Assembly: GCA_009760855.2 (NCBI GenBank)
Contig: WPIO01000012.1
Span: 8,244,001-8,308,000, forward strand
Origin: Cristatella mucedo
Taxonomy: Eukaryota > Bryozoa > Phylactolaemata > Cristatellidae
Direction of reading: 5' to 3'
Length of the DNA stretch: 64,000 nt
Below are positions 1 through 11,317 of this stretch, piece by piece (the stretch's first letter is position 1; every line of letters begins with the position of its first letter). The position numbers and the translations under genes were made by a program. Under the pieces are notes generated by a model, which did no database searches, was not told the DNA's origin, and worked only from the letters and a program-made list of their open reading frames with translations.

Positions 1-1439
1 CCCCAGGGCTTCTGAGAAGACACGTGCCCAAACAGGTACCTGTAGACGGTGGCGTTCGACGAGGCGTGCATCTCGGCCCATTCTCCAATCGCGCACGAGT
101 AGACGACGTCTCCGACCAGGTCGATGAGCACTCGCAGGTTGCTCTCTGTTCCGTCGTCGGTGGTCGACGCTGACGCGCCTGCGGCAGCGGTGCGCCGGCG
201 GTAGCGCTGCACGATGGAGATCAGAAGCGCCTCGTCAATGGCAGCGTCTTGGCCCGTCACGAAGAATTCGACAATCTCGCTCACAGCGTTACGTAACAGC
301 TCGCTGTCGACTTTGATCTCGACGCGACTCGTGTTGAAGCTCGTCCTAAAGTCGTCCATGTAGGCCAACACCTGGCTACCTTCGTCGGCATTGCTGCCGA
401 CTAGCACCGGGCAGCTCTTGAAGCGACCCTCGACGACGGCCGCTCGCGGCGGCTCAGCCAGGAAGTCGCCGTCCACGATGGGCACGTACTGTATATCTAG
501 GCGCGACTCGAGAACAATGGTGTCCGGGCGCGCTGCTCGGAGGCAGTCGATGGCTGCAGCCGCAGCCGCTACGGCGTTGGACTCGCAGCTGCCATTTCGG
601 AAATCGCCGCTACACGGGCAACGGAGACGGGCTAGCAGGCGGTCGTTACGCGCCAGTAGCAAGTCGGCTGGCATATGCGCCCAGCCATGAAGGGCGGTGC
701 CAGATTGCAGGATGGCTCGCTCGAACAGCTGCGCGCTAAGCCGAGACAGCAGATGGTAGGCCACGGATGCTGCGCCTGCGCTGGCGCCGAACAGCGTAAC
801 GGAGGCCGGGTCGCCGCCGAATGCGGCAGCGTTTCGCCGCACCCAGGTGAGCCCGGCTACCTGGTCGTGCAGGCCGACGTTACCGGGCGCGTCGCGCCTG
901 CCGGGCAGCGCCAGGAAGCCGAGCGTGCCGAGGCGATAGTTGACCGCGACGACGACCACTCGACCGGCGGCGGCCAGCTGCCGCCCGTCGTACACGTCGA
1001 GCGCGGACGAGCCACTGTGGAAGCCGCCCCCGTGTATCCACACCATCACCGGCAGCAGGTGCGCTCCAGCCACTGGCGTCCACACGTTCAGGTAGAGGCA
1101 ATCTTCTGACATATCGGTGTTGGCGTTCCACATGGTGCTACCTAGGAAGTCGCCGAAGATTTGGTCGACATTCTGCCAGCAGGCGCTCGGCCTTCGCGTG
1201 GCGTTGAGCACGCCCTGCCAGCGATCGTTCTCGACGGGTTTGGCGAAGCGAAGCTTGCCTAGTGGCGGCCGCGCGAACGGAATGCCGAGATACTCATCGA
1301 CTTGGGCGTCGAGTACTCGGTGGCTTGAGCCCCTCACCAGGCCCTTGTGGGTGCGGACGATCGCGTCGCGACCACCGCCCCCGGAGCGGGTGGTGTGGAG
1401 TAAGCAGCACAAGAGTGCCAGTGCTGCCAGGAGCGCCAT
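1..1439 (-). CDS. Secreted cholinesterase-like carboxylesterase A (5' part, runs off the left edge)
   Basis: An open frame starts at the ATG at 1437-1439 and stays open to the window edge (479 codons). Residues 1-19 (MALLAALALLCCLLH...) look like a signal peptide, so the product should enter the secretory pathway. Family landmarks follow in order: YLGIPFARPPLG, ACWQ (Cys87), EDCLYLNVW (Cys114), the oxyanion-hole HGGGF (136-140), GNVGLHDQ, the nucleophile elbow GASAG (Ser220, codon 780-782), RAILQSG, and NADEGS with the acidic triad member Glu353. Cys87 and Cys114 are 27 residues apart, the spacing of the first disulfide in cholinesterases. The catalytic His would lie just past the end of the window. 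The family hydrolyses carboxylic or choline esters; the substrate cannot be read here. CCCCCTCCTCTACAG directly before the ATG resembles a 3' splice site, so a 5'UTR intron or an upstream coding exon is possible. Confidence 0.93.
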   Translation of the reverse strand, partial: MALLAALALLCCLLHTTRSGGGGRDAIVRTHKGLVRGSSHRVLDAQVDEYLGIPFARPPLGKLRFAKPVENDRWQGVLNATRRPSACWQNVDQIFGDFLGSTMWNANTDMSEDCLYLNVWTPVAGAHLLPVMVWIHGGGFHSGSSALDVYDGRQLAAAGRVVVVAVNYRLGTLGFLALPGRRDAPGNVGLHDQVAGLTWVRRNAAAFGGDPASVTLFGASAGAASVAYHLLSRLSAQLFERAILQSGTALHGWAHMPADLLLARNDRLLARLRCPCSGDFRNGSCESNAVAAAAAAIDCLRAARPDTIVLESRLDIQYVPIVDGDFLAEPPRAAVVEGRFKSCPVLVGSNADEGSQVLAYMDDFRTSFNTSRVEIKVDSELLRNAVSEIVEFFVTGQDAAIDEALLISIVQRYRRRTAAAGASASTTDDGTESNLRVLIDLVGDVVYSCAIGEWAEMHASSNATVYRYLFGHVSSQKPW

Positions 1440-1454
1440 CTGTAGAGGAGGGGG
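1440..1454 (-). other. Possible 3' splice site just upstream of the esterase A start codon
   Basis: On the minus strand a pyrimidine run ends in ACAG immediately before the ATG. This fits an acceptor for a first coding exon preceded by a noncoding leader exon. It could also be chance in a GC-rich leader. Confidence 0.35.
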
Positions 1455-2250
1455 TGCTCGGGACAGCTTCGGCGAGCCCTGCGGCGAGAGGCGAGCGAGC
1501 GCTCCGTTGCTCGAAGGTTGCCCGCCAGAATGAGGACTGCGACTTCCTGCTCGGTTCGCTGTCGCTCGGTATGTCCTTTGGAAGGCAGGGTGAGAATAGC
1601 TGTAGCGGTCCTGTGGCCGCTACTGTGCGGATGGCCCCAAATTCGATCGGAACGCCTACAGAGCCGTTTGCGGCAGGGCGTCGTCGACGTGGCGCCAGCA
1701 GGTCGGGCGAAGTGCCCTAGTTCGTTACGCTGATCCGAAGCGGGCTGAAAAGAAAAAGCTGCTATCGCTACAACACTGTGCTAGGCGAAAGCAATTGCTT
1801 CCAGTCTGTGGACGAATGTCTCTCTGGCGAACCAACTTCGCGCCCTTCGTTATGCACGAACACTCGACTTCGAGCCGCGGAACTCCCTACTGTATGCCCA
1901 AGGTATAAGCCTGAGCCTCGCCTGATCGGAATCCAAAGTTTCGAAACTTCGGTGCCCAGCAGAGACACGGACACGGAGAAGCAGGCACCAATCACGGACA
2001 ATTCTGTATGGCTCGCGTTGCTAGGTTAGCGTGCGTTCTGCTATCGTTCACTTACTATGCATTCATTGCAAGCCAACAGCATGTTTCTTATGGCTAGACG
2101 CTTGCCCAATGGTAACACGCTGCAGCCTTGTCTAGCAGGCTTCAGGGAAGCCTTTCGATAACGAAGAAGGGAGTGCTAGTGCTACTCTGCTACTATAAAT
2201 ATTGGTAAGACTCTACATCGAATGGACTCTGCCGGCTTGTCTTATTTACG
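1455..2250. other. 5' flank of esterase A, no gene seen
   Basis: The first 280 bases are GC-rich and could hold the esterase A promoter or leader exon, but I see no convincing TATA box or coding exon. The rest is single-copy-looking sequence without recognisable repeats. Confidence 0.4.
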
Positions 2251-2254
2251 ACCT

Positions 2255-2960
2255 GCACATCTAGTTGGGATGTTCCAAAATGACCTTTTACTAGATGACT
2301 GCATCAGCTCCGCAGTCGTTTTCCTACTTTCACAAGTTTAATTGTGCACAAATTCGATTAGCTTACCTTAGACAAGGACACCAAAGATATGCTGGTCCTT
2401 GCAGTTGTGACATTGTGTCTAGACTTCTGTAACTCAGTGCTTCCAGGTATTTCTACCTGCGCAATAAGATTACGGTTGGGGCAAAATCTGTAATCCATGC
2501 TTGTTTGCTATAAACGGCATTACTGCTGTATCATACCACTGCTCACCGACATGCAGTGGCACGCTATCACACACCTTACTAATTTAAAGTTTTGTAACTC
2601 ACTTTGAAGGCCCCTCCACTCACTTGCTATTGGCTACCTATCCGAAGTACTTCATAATCTGGCTTCGCATTGTACCACTTGGTCTTCTTACGAAATTCAC
2701 TTACCTGTGCCTAGAGCCTTCGGAGACCGTGCCGTTGGATTGCATGTTCCCAAAGGCTGGAACTCACTACCCGCAGACGTCACGACGTCCACAAACTTGA
2801 AACATTAAGAAAAGAGCTAAAAACCAACCTGCTCCGCACAGACTTCACACACAGTCCTTGTGAGTTTTCATTTATCTGCTCAGGTGGGCTGAAAATACAC
2901 ACGTTATCGCTAACCACCAGGCATGCTTTCTTTCCATTATTTTAAAATGGCCCGGGAGAG
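2255..2960 (+). mobile_element. Old CR1/L2-type LINE fragment, sense
   Basis: Heavily mutated remains of the LINE-A reverse transcriptase 3' half. Recognisable blocks are the equivalents of 'FQNDLLLDDCISS' near 2275, a 'TLCLDFCNS' block near 2410-2435, and the 'FGDRAV...PKAGTHYP' block near 2720-2775. Stops and frameshifts are frequent, so this is an ancient dead copy. Confidence 0.6.
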
Positions 2961-3129
2961 ATTTAGATCTCAAAAATGTCTTAGTTTACCGTTAGTAGTG
3001 TCCGCTAGGCATGTTTAAAACGGATGCCGAATCATGACCTTCTTGCACCAAATGGCTTTTTGGGGAAAGTTGAAGGAGCATCCGTGTCGATCTGTTTCTA
3101 ACGCTGACCCACAAGGCCCGCCACGGCTT

Positions 3130-3555
3130 GGTTTGTTCATACGTAACTGAACTGCGCCACCAGATTCAGCCTCCTCGTGCCCTCAGGTTCTCTATAGCCA
3201 ATACAGTTGCTGTTCTATTCCTACCCTTTGAGACTATTGGCGACAGAGGCTTTTACTCTGCACGTCCTAAAATTGCGGAGCTCACTTCCACAATTCTTAC
3301 GGAACGATATCTACTCTCCCGCTGCCCACAACGGCATATCTTTTCTAGCCATCATAAGGTACTAAGTCCATGCTACTCACTGCGACAACTGCCCTCCTGA
3401 CTCAGCTATGCTTCGCGCTTTTCTTTGTTGTGTGAGACGAAGTCTGCAGGCTGCCGAATGCGTACCCAAAGCCTCCCAGGCTTCGAGAGCGGCGCTGAAA
3501 AAATAATTCCCCTGCGTAGCACCCATTTAGTCTTTGTGGCTTTGTAGAGTCACAG
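3130..3555 (+). mobile_element. Old LINE-B 3' end, sense
   Basis: This matches the other LINE-B copies at 13206-13471, 43045-43348 and 53545-53838: a 'GDRGFYSARPKIAEL' block (end of the LINE protein), then the conserved 3' segment containing GAGACGAAGTCTG and GTAGCACCCATTTAGTC. It is more diverged than the others. Confidence 0.6.
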
Positions 3556-3559
3556 GTGG

Positions 3560-4400
3560 CGGAGACACATTTTCATTCCTAACTACCAGCTCCGTTGGCT
3601 CATCTTCTGTAGCAGCTGCACTCAATCTGGGTGTCCTGCTCCAATGTGACCTTTCGCTGACTGACCGCGTCTGTTCCATAGTCAAGTCTGCCAACGTCCC
3701 CCTACTTACATTGCAAAAATGAGGCATGTATAGGCTGAGATACCTCATCCAAGTTGACCTTTGCATTTTTGATAGACGTTCTCGACTTCTGTAACTCACT
3801 ACTCACACGTTTACCTGCTGGTGCAAGAACGGGCTTACAGTCGTTGCAAAATCCTGCAGTCAGGCTTATTTTTCTTGAACGTAACCGTTTCCTTATTACA
3901 CCACTTTTCACCGACCTGCACAGACTCCCATCAACTATCGCACAAGTTCTTACATGTTTTACATGTTCTTCTTATCGTATCAACTACATTCTTATGCTTC
4001 AGCCTACCAATTCGAACTACTCATCAATATAATTCATTTATCAATCATGCTAGGCATCGTACCACACATTCTTCTGGCTCCAGACCCCTAGCTCTGGCTC
4101 TAGGCGCCTAGCTCTAGATTTAACCTACCTCAAATCTTTCTTTGAAGACCAAGTTTCTGCTCGTATGCTCACAAAGCCTGAAACTAACTCACGACTGACG
4201 TTACGGCATTCCCAGACATCTTGAAATTTGAAAACAACCTACAGACCCATCTGGTCCTCATAGCATTTGCTGCTGGGTCCCCGAGAATGGTCCCTTGAAA
4301 GCCTCTACGCTCTGAAAATGAACATGCTATCACTTAACAATGGACATGACCCCTTTAACAGTTTATTTAATGTGCCTAAAAGACATTGAAGTCTCTCGTG
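3560..4400 (+). mobile_element. Old CR1/L2-type LINE fragment, sense
   Basis: Decayed reverse transcriptase 3' part. Blocks visible in shifting frames are ALNLGVLLQCDLSLTD (3625-3670), VLDFCNSLLTRLPAG (3775-3825), ITPLFTDLHRLP (3895-3930) and the 'DLKFENNLQTHLV' block near 4220-4260. No intact frame remains. Confidence 0.6.
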
Positions 4401-4965
4401 ATTCTAATTACAAATACATTATTATTTGTATTTTGGTTGCCGTCACGCATAGCACAGAATGCCAGCCGATGACCAACACCAACAGTCTATTGTACGACGC
4501 ACGGAGCAGAGGGAAGCATGACTTCCTTCGCCCCTCTCTCCTACTCGAGTAACCCTTCTCGAACACTGGCCTAGCTCGCCCCGATGATTCATCTAACATT
4601 TGTTCACCAGAGGGTTAGCGGGAGGAACAATACCGGCATGTATCCAAGCCATATCAGAGGCCCACCACATCTGAGCACCGGCACGGCCTGATGATACTTT
4701 CAACAGCTGCTCACCGGAGGGTAAGCAGAGAGACAGTAGCGATCTGTGTCCGAGCCACATCGCTGGCATCATCAGACTGCACGCCCCCTGACCTTAAGAT
4801 CGCAAACGCCAGCAGCAAAATAAGTAAATGCAAAGTACCACACAGCATTGAGCGCGCCGTGCCGCTACAGATTCGACACCACGCATCCAGCACGTCGCAA
4901 ACGAGAGCAACGTATCGCTATAACGGCCAACATTAACAGCTGACCCCACAGGCAGGCTGCCTAAC
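4400..4965. other. Intergenic stretch with a weak internal duplication
   Basis: No gene is seen. Two diverged segments (about 4600-4660 and 4712-4770) share the pattern 'TCACCRGAGGGT.AGC' followed by 'CATGT/TGTGTCC.AGCCA', suggesting an old tandem duplication of roughly 110 bp. Confidence 0.35.
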
Positions 4966-4969
4966 TCAC

Positions 4970-5071
4970 AGCAGCTCGTAAAACGATTCGGGGCCAGCGA
5001 GGTTGGTGGCCTCCCATTTCCACCGCTCGGTCTTATTGATCCGTGCCTCGTATCGGGGAGGGTATTTTCGG
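4970..5071 (-). CDS. Putative internal exon of an unrecognised gene
   Basis: On the minus strand a 102-nt block lies between an acceptor-like CTGCTCAG (ending 5072) and a consensus donor GTGAGT (starting 4969). It would encode about 33 residues, including RINKTERWKWEATNLAG and PESFYEL, with both borders in the same phase so it could be skipped without a frameshift. The composition looks like protein, not repeat. I do not recognise the family. The end of this block (NLAGPESF plus an aromatic residue and Glu) recurs at 14189-14226 on the same strand. No partner exons could be identified, so it may be an exon of an unannotated gene, a pseudogene exon, or a chance ORF. Confidence 0.35.
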
Positions 5072-5577
5072 CTGAGCAGGTGACCTTACAGGCAGGCAGG
5101 CGGGCTACCTCACAGCCGCTCGCAGGAGGCGCGCTGGCACACAGACGGCCTTTCGCGACCAGCCGGCAGCGTGGGCCACCTTCCATCGGCCACCGTCACC
5201 GAGCTGGCTCCACAGCCGCCGTTTTGCGGACCTTGGCCCCCGTCGCTCGAGCCACTTCTGCGGACTCTGCCGCCCGCGCCTCCGACCTGCGCCAGCTTAT
5301 TGTTATTATTTTCAGTCAACTGAAAGAGTTTTGAAGCACAATAGTCGCCGATGTATACGACTCTGGATTACTATGTGTTGCGATCACCCTTAGGTGGTTT
5401 CCATTTTTGGCAACAAGCTATGTGCCCGCGGCATCAAAGTTGATGAGCGTTGCACATGAAAACTGATAAGGTCTGCTAGAATTGTATGTGCTTAAATTCT
5501 GCACGTTCCAAAAAATCGCGTGCTCACAAATATAAAACACGTGCCTTTTGTGCCTCCTGTACTGTTGCAATCTGTGC
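5072..5577. other. No gene seen
   Basis: GC-rich to 5330, then AT-rich. Overlapping open frames on both strands in the GC-rich part carry no recognisable motif. Confidence 0.4.
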
Positions 5578-5750
5578 TGCTGTAGCCCATTAGGTAAAGC
5601 GGTTGCTTTTCACGACCTCACGACCTCGGCCCCGAGGTCGTGGGCTCGAATACTGCAGTGGACGATCCTTTATTACCGTTGCAAGCCGAAGTGATGGTCT
5701 TTAAGGGTCCTCTGCCGCTGTACTAAAAGAGGCTGTTCAATCAGCTAGTA
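5578..5750 (+). mobile_element. SINE-A copy (tRNA-derived)
   Basis: The head resembles a tRNA gene: a box-A-like TTAGGTAAAGCGG and a box-B-like GGGCTCGAATAC. It is followed by the SINE-A body with TTTATTACCGTTGCAAG and ends near AATCAGCTAGTA. It matches copies at 11883, 16650, 17758 and 52319. Confidence 0.8.
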
Positions 5751-6350
5751 TTTCTTTTTAACCGCTTTTGCTGACGAAACCTCTGCCTTTATGCCTTTGA
5801 GTAACTAACTATGTTATCCGCTGCTATCAAACTTCCTTGGCTTATCGTTTTGCTAGGTTCGCTCAATGCTTTGGATGTCCGCGAGTCCACTGCGTTTGCG
5901 AGTCCGCGGCGTCCGCGAGTTTCTCTTAGGCATTACAAAAATTCTTTAACGTTACTATAATTATTATTATTCCTATTCAGGGTTTTGCACTTGATAAAGA
6001 GATCCATATTTAATGCATTAGGCTGAGACATAATCATAATAAGCAATAAAAAAGCCTATACAAAACAGAATGCACCTATCGACAGTCAGTTAAACAAGTC
6101 AGAAAAAACTGCAAATGAATACTTCAGATATACAGTATAGTGCATAATCTGGATAATTTGAATACTAGGCAGGCACTGATTTTCTTCACTAAGATAAGGG
6201 GCGGAGTCGGAACGAGTGCAGAAGCTCTTTTAGCGTTGAATGCGGGGTACAATAGAATTTTTAACAACACTAATCAGGTTAGGGGCCTTTCAGCTATTTC
6301 TCTTAAATGTGACCAGCAGGAGTTGAATTATTAACTACCAGATCCTTTTG
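5751..6350. other. AT-rich intergenic DNA, no gene seen
   Basis: A short local repetition of 'GCGAGTCC.C.GCGT' occurs near 5878-5920. Nothing else stands out. Confidence 0.4.
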
Positions 6351-6379
6351 GCACACATTTAGGTATCAGTGGCACTAAG

Positions 6380-7265
6380 CTAAATGGCTTATATCCAAAC
6401 CGCAGTGAGATATGTTAGAAAATAGAGGAAAGTTTCTGTCGGCTATCCAGGGGGCCCTACAAGTATGGCATTCCTCAGAGTTCAGTCTAAGGGCCCAATT
6501 ACTTCCATAATCTACTGAATACTGCCCCTCTGGACGACGCCATTGGTAAAACACAATTCTAGATTTCATTTCTTTGCCGATGGCACTTAGGTCTACCTGT
6601 GATCCTTCTAAGCCTTGTTCTGCACCAGTATCTACAGCTATTCCCTTGCAGCCTCGATCGACGACATTCGCACAAAGGGCCACTACCTCACTGAAACTTA
6701 GCGACACTAGTAACAAGCGTCTAATTGTGGGCAAGCCTAGTGCCATCCTCACTAAGATCTCACTCTTAAGATTCGTTCATCTAGCATCTCCACCGCGACG
6801 TCTGTCCACTAATCTGGGCTTGCTGGTCCACAAGACTTGGCATTTGATGAGTACTTAGCCTCCAAGGCCAAGTCAGCCTACTCCCAGCTGAGGACCGTTG
6901 GCAAAATAGGGGTTTGACGTGAGAACGACAGCCAAACTAGGCTATTTGTTCGTGACATTGCGTCTAGACTGTAGCGGTTCACTCCACTCAGGAATCCTTG
7001 CCAGTGACCTAAATCTTCTGTTCCAGGTGCAAAACTCCGCAGCTCGTCGGGGCTGTCATCAATTTCGTAGCTGCCACGGCACACTATGTCTGTCTGAGCT
7101 TCACAGGCATGGTGTGACGTGGCAGCTACGCCATTGATGACAGTCAAGCATTGAATCGCCTTGTGGTATTCACTCTGATCTACAGGTCGCTTCATTAACC
7201 TTTACCTATCCGACTTGCTCCTTCAGTGTACTGTCACACTGCCCGTGCCTCTGCTTCCAGTCGCC
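6380..7265 (+). mobile_element. Old LINE fragment, sense, with an inverted repeat near its end
   Basis: Decayed reverse transcriptase pieces of the LINE-A group: 'KLSDTSNKRLIVGKPSAIL' (6690-6750), 'NLGLLVHKTWHLM' (6810-6850), 'FVTLRLDCSGS' (6945-6985) and 'VQNSAARRG' (7027-7055). A 30-bp inverted repeat lies at 7053-7082 and 7114-7143. Confidence 0.6.
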
Positions 7266-7280
7266 TTGCTGTGTCTCGCA

Positions 7281-7456
7281 CAATAATAATAATAATACAC
7301 TTGATACAGTGCCCTCAGAGAACTCAATCTCTTTTTAGGGGCTTTACATTTGGTGCAAAGGAAATGCAATCGAATGTTGAGTTATATCATGCGTGATAAA
7401 CAACATGAATAACATGGTTTAGGTTGACATGCACAGGGTCGCATCATCCTTGAAAG
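7281..7456 (-). mobile_element. LINE-A 3' end, antisense
   Basis: It starts with the (TAA)n form of the LINE-A tail and contains the conserved 3' block with GCCCTCAGAGAACT and CTTTACATTTG. The copy is 5' truncated to about 175 bp. Confidence 0.8.
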
Positions 7457-8570
7457 CATAAAACAATTAACATCTTTTAGCGATTGGGTCTGCGGTTCGC
7501 ATGCACGGAAAGTCTGAAGCTCGCTTTCGGCTTCTGTAAGCAGCAGAATTGATTCGGAATCATTAAAGGCTCAGCTAATGATGCACCTGTTCTGTTCAGC
7601 CTCCTCATAAACCCATGTGGATTTGTCTTTTTTACTGAGTGCTTTGCCTGCTTGCATGTCCATGATTCACAGCAGATTACTAAACAGTGGTCCTACTAAA
7701 AATCGGCTCCGAGTGTGTCCCCTTGTGAGCTTTTTCATGCTTATTTAAGCATGATGCCTTGGTTGTTGTTACATCTCGGTTATTGCTGCTCTACCAATGG
7801 CCTGTAAAGTGACTGAATAGAGATTTACTTCTCTTGTAGCTCTATACAAAATAGCCCTGTTTTTATTTATGGCTCCTCAAAATTCTCCAGAAGGCTTTTG
7901 AAAGTTCTCGGTGTTTCAGCATCCTGCTATATAGCACGTTCAGAAAGTAGCAGCTGTGCAATCGTAAGGCCGATGTGACGTAAAGACTAGTAACCGAAAA
8001 TAGCATCCACAGACATCGAAAGCGGAAAGCTACCTTTCAGTAGCCCTCATCCCTGAAAGTGCCGCACTGCCGCATATAAATGCACTAGCAGAGCCGTCGT
8101 GCCACGACGCCGCGTATCGCTCACATACCCCCTACTAGCCAACCCCAGCCCGCTCGCAATGACTCGGATGCCGGCTAATGCTGGGCGGCATTACGACCTC
8201 GACCTTCGCTCGAGTAGCTGCTCGCACCCACGTGCTATACATATCAGGCCCCCAGCACACTAATGGCGCAGAGGCTAAGAACGCTCGCAGCAGCAGAACT
8301 AAAGGGCACGGCTATGGACGACTTTGATAAAAATAGCTTCATTCACTGCATGATGGCGCTCGAGCTCACGGAGGGCATGGCTAATAGGGAGCTGCAAACG
8401 TTGCAGTGGAATGAAGGAATGCGACTCGCCTGCGGCGTCGGCCGCCGTCGCCAGCTGCAAATAAGGATAATCAGCCGCAGAAGTCGAATCCACGACCTGG
8501 AACGTGAAGCAGGAGCGCTTCAACCCGATGACCGCCGCCCAACCCACCGGCGTGGGCGCCAGAACCGCTG
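7457..8570. other. No gene seen
   Basis: Mixed-composition intergenic DNA. A 102-codon frame at 8263-8571 shows no family motif and runs into the GA repeat, so it is not annotated as a gene. Confidence 0.4.
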
Positions 8571-8866
<296 letters not shown>

Positions 8867-9736
8867 GGATGGTGGCGTATGCGCACTGTAGCCGGCAGTC
8901 TCCAGTTCGGTTGCCAAACGGACTATGTGCAGCCGGGGTGTTGCGACCGGCACCAGAGAGCGTGCGATTGCGATTATACGGTGTAGCGGCCTTTCTAAAT
9001 CCCGACAGAACTAGGCCGCAAGCTTGACAAATACTTGCGAAGCACCGAACCTTGGAGAACTACTAGGTGTAGCACCAATACGCCCAGACTTGCCGTCAGT
9101 AGAGGAACACAGTACCACTGAAGACCGAATGTACCGGGAGATAGCAAGTCCATAACCATGGGGTAGAGAAGTTTATTCTGGCTGGCTCGGAGGGTAACGG
9201 GCTCTACTGTGGTTATTACCAGCACAATAACAAGACCACTTCATTCCTCAAACACCTTGGCAATAAAAGCCAAAGAGCCAGATTTGTTTGCGTTACTAGC
9301 AGCCATTTTCATGTTCTTGTGTAAAATTATAATTTCTGGCTTCTAAAGGCGATATTGGGTTTCCCCGGATCTTAAAAAAGCTTCAAAAATGGCCTGAAGC
9401 TGTGCAACACTTGTCACTTTATCCCCCATGACGTCTTAATGAAGACTGGTACCAAGTTCAACCACCCCGCTATCATTAGCAAACCCAAGCTCGACATTAG
9501 AAGTTTCAGAATTACTCTAAAATGACCACTTAATAGTCGTGACAGTTATGGGGATTTCTGACCTGTTTCTATTTTAGCCTCAGGCGTCGACCTACCTCAA
9601 CATTCAGGGTATCCATACTCTAAAGAGTGGTACGTCCATATGTTGCTATATGGAGCTTGGCCACTGGTACTGCATCGTGAAGTCAGTGGCTTGAGAATAT
9701 AGCATATTAATAGTTCACTTAAGGTCAAAACAGTGC
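8867..9736. other. No gene seen
   Basis: Ordinary intergenic sequence without recognisable repeats or coding blocks. Confidence 0.4.
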
Positions 9737-9890
9737 AAGGTGCTCGCCTCGACCAGTATCAAGGTGAATCTATTTGATGACCGAGGTCGAGAGTTCAAGC
9801 CCCGTTACTTATGTAAAGTGCCTGAACAGAGATTAAGTTATTTTAGGGCGTAATACAAAGGATATATGTATATATATATATATATCAATT
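9737..9890 (+). mobile_element. SINE-B copy, diverged
   Basis: The SINE-B body (GGTGCTCGCC, GACCGAGGTCG, AAGTGCCTGAACAGAGATTAAGTT) is followed by the LINE-A-like tail and a TA microsatellite. Confidence 0.7.
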
Positions 9891-10124
9891 TGCATAATTT
9901 TGGATAAGCACGATATACAAATTCGCAGAAGTTCAGCAGGGAATTTTCTTAAAACCCGAAGCATAGCAGAGCAGACAGCTATTTCATCGTTCAAAAACTT
10001 GATTTTTCCATCAGTACGTAACTCAATCACGAGGTCAGGGGAATCCATCTTTCAGGTTCACGTTCGCCAATAAAGTCACAAGCAATGAGACTAGCACACA
10101 GCGATTAATAATGGTTCTCAGCAA

Positions 10125-10580
10125 CTTCCCACCAAGCTAGGCGTCGTATCGCCTGCTTTCTGAATGAAATACTTTAGCTACGCCTCTTAAGAACCTCAAA
10201 TCCTTTGAGACCGTGCAGTTCGCATGCTCTCAAAGCCTGGAACTCTTTCCCGACTGACGACAAGACGGCATCCCCAGACATGACAACATTTAAAAAAGCT
10301 AAAACGCACCTACTTATCACAACATTTAGTGGGTCCTTATGCTTCATCCTTTGCGTGGTTATGATTGCCGACACTTTTTGTGTATAGTGCCACTAACCAT
10401 ATTTGCATGCATGCCTTTCTGCATGTCACCTTTAACCCTGTTATCTTTGTTGAAATTGTGCATGCTATAACTAAACGCATGGTCATGCTTCCTTTACAGC
10501 ATACGTAGAGTTCGTAGGAAGAGATTAAGTTCTCCGAGGGCGCTATACAAATGCATTGCTATTACTATTATTTTTATTTT
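10125..10580 (+). mobile_element. LINE-A-group 3' end, sense, diverged
   Basis: The coding end matches the LINE-A block 'SHALKAWNSFPTDDKTASP...FKKAKTHLL.TTFSGSL' (10218-10345). The conserved 3'UTR follows and ends in AGGGCGCTATACAAATGCATT plus an ATT-rich tail. Confidence 0.75.
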
Positions 10581-11159
10581 ATTATGCAACACTGATGGTT
10601 CAAAATGTTACAAACGGGATGCAGGGGCTTCCGCGTCAGGACAGAACTAGGCCGCAAACGTAGCACTCTTAGCGGTACTAGTTCTTGCCGACTCACGACT
10701 ATTCCGACGAGGCCCGGAGCCTTAAAGCGCAGCTAACACCTCAAACCCCACACCGATACACTCAGGTATGAAGACAGTACTCGGCATTCGGGAACAACGA
10801 AGAGTGCCAGGATACCTGCCTGGTCACAAGTTCATGCGCGCGTAGCGTCAACGAGTCCACTCGCGACAGCGACGTAGGATCGCAGCCGCGGCGGCGGCCT
10901 CGGAGCAGCCGCGGCGGCGCCGTACAGCAACTCGTGTACGGCGCCCCTCAGACAGCGCCTACACGCCAAACTGCTCAGGGCCGCAAAAGCCTCGGGCGAA
11001 ACTCCCGGCTGGCCCAGCGCCCCAGTGCTTACTTAACTCGAGCAAAGCTCATATTCTAGACTGCAGCTGACTTCTTATAACACGACTTTGGCTCGTATGC
11101 CTCTAGCCAGACTATGACCGCCGAGATGTAAATCGCGGTTTATTATCCACGTTTTCTGA
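10581..11159. other. No gene seen
   Basis: Contains a GC-rich patch near 10850-11000 rich in GCGGCGGC. No coding or repeat signal that I can support. Confidence 0.35.
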
Positions 11160-11182
11160 ATTGTATAGTAATACTATACAAT
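11160..11182. repeat. Small palindrome, echo of the larger one at 11233
   Basis: Two 11-bp arms (ATTGTATAGTA and its complement) meet around one A. The same 23-bp core, with T in the centre, forms the middle of the 85-bp palindrome at 11233-11317. Confidence 0.9.
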
Positions 11183-11232
11183 ATAATTTTATATTACACA
11201 TATATATGTACTACAATTTAATTTTATATTAT

Positions 11233-11317
11233 ATTCCGGTCCTGGTCGTTATTATGACATTATATTGTATAGTATTACTATACAATATAATGTCATAATA
11301 ACGACCAGGACCGGAAT
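11233..11317. repeat. 85-bp perfect palindrome
   Basis: Two 42-bp arms are exact reverse complements around a single T at 11275. The arms begin ATTCCGGTCCTGGTCG. It could form a hairpin or cruciform. Confidence 0.95.

Noticed and set aside
880-1131. 83-codon minus-strand frame in esterase A
   Set aside because: It is in the wrong frame; the true frame is open to the window edge and contains EDCLYLNVW, HGGGF and GASAG.
5578-5660. True tRNA gene
   Set aside because: Box A and box B resemblance is present, but the cloverleaf arms do not pair properly and the same unit with a fixed 3' body recurs five times, so it is a SINE.
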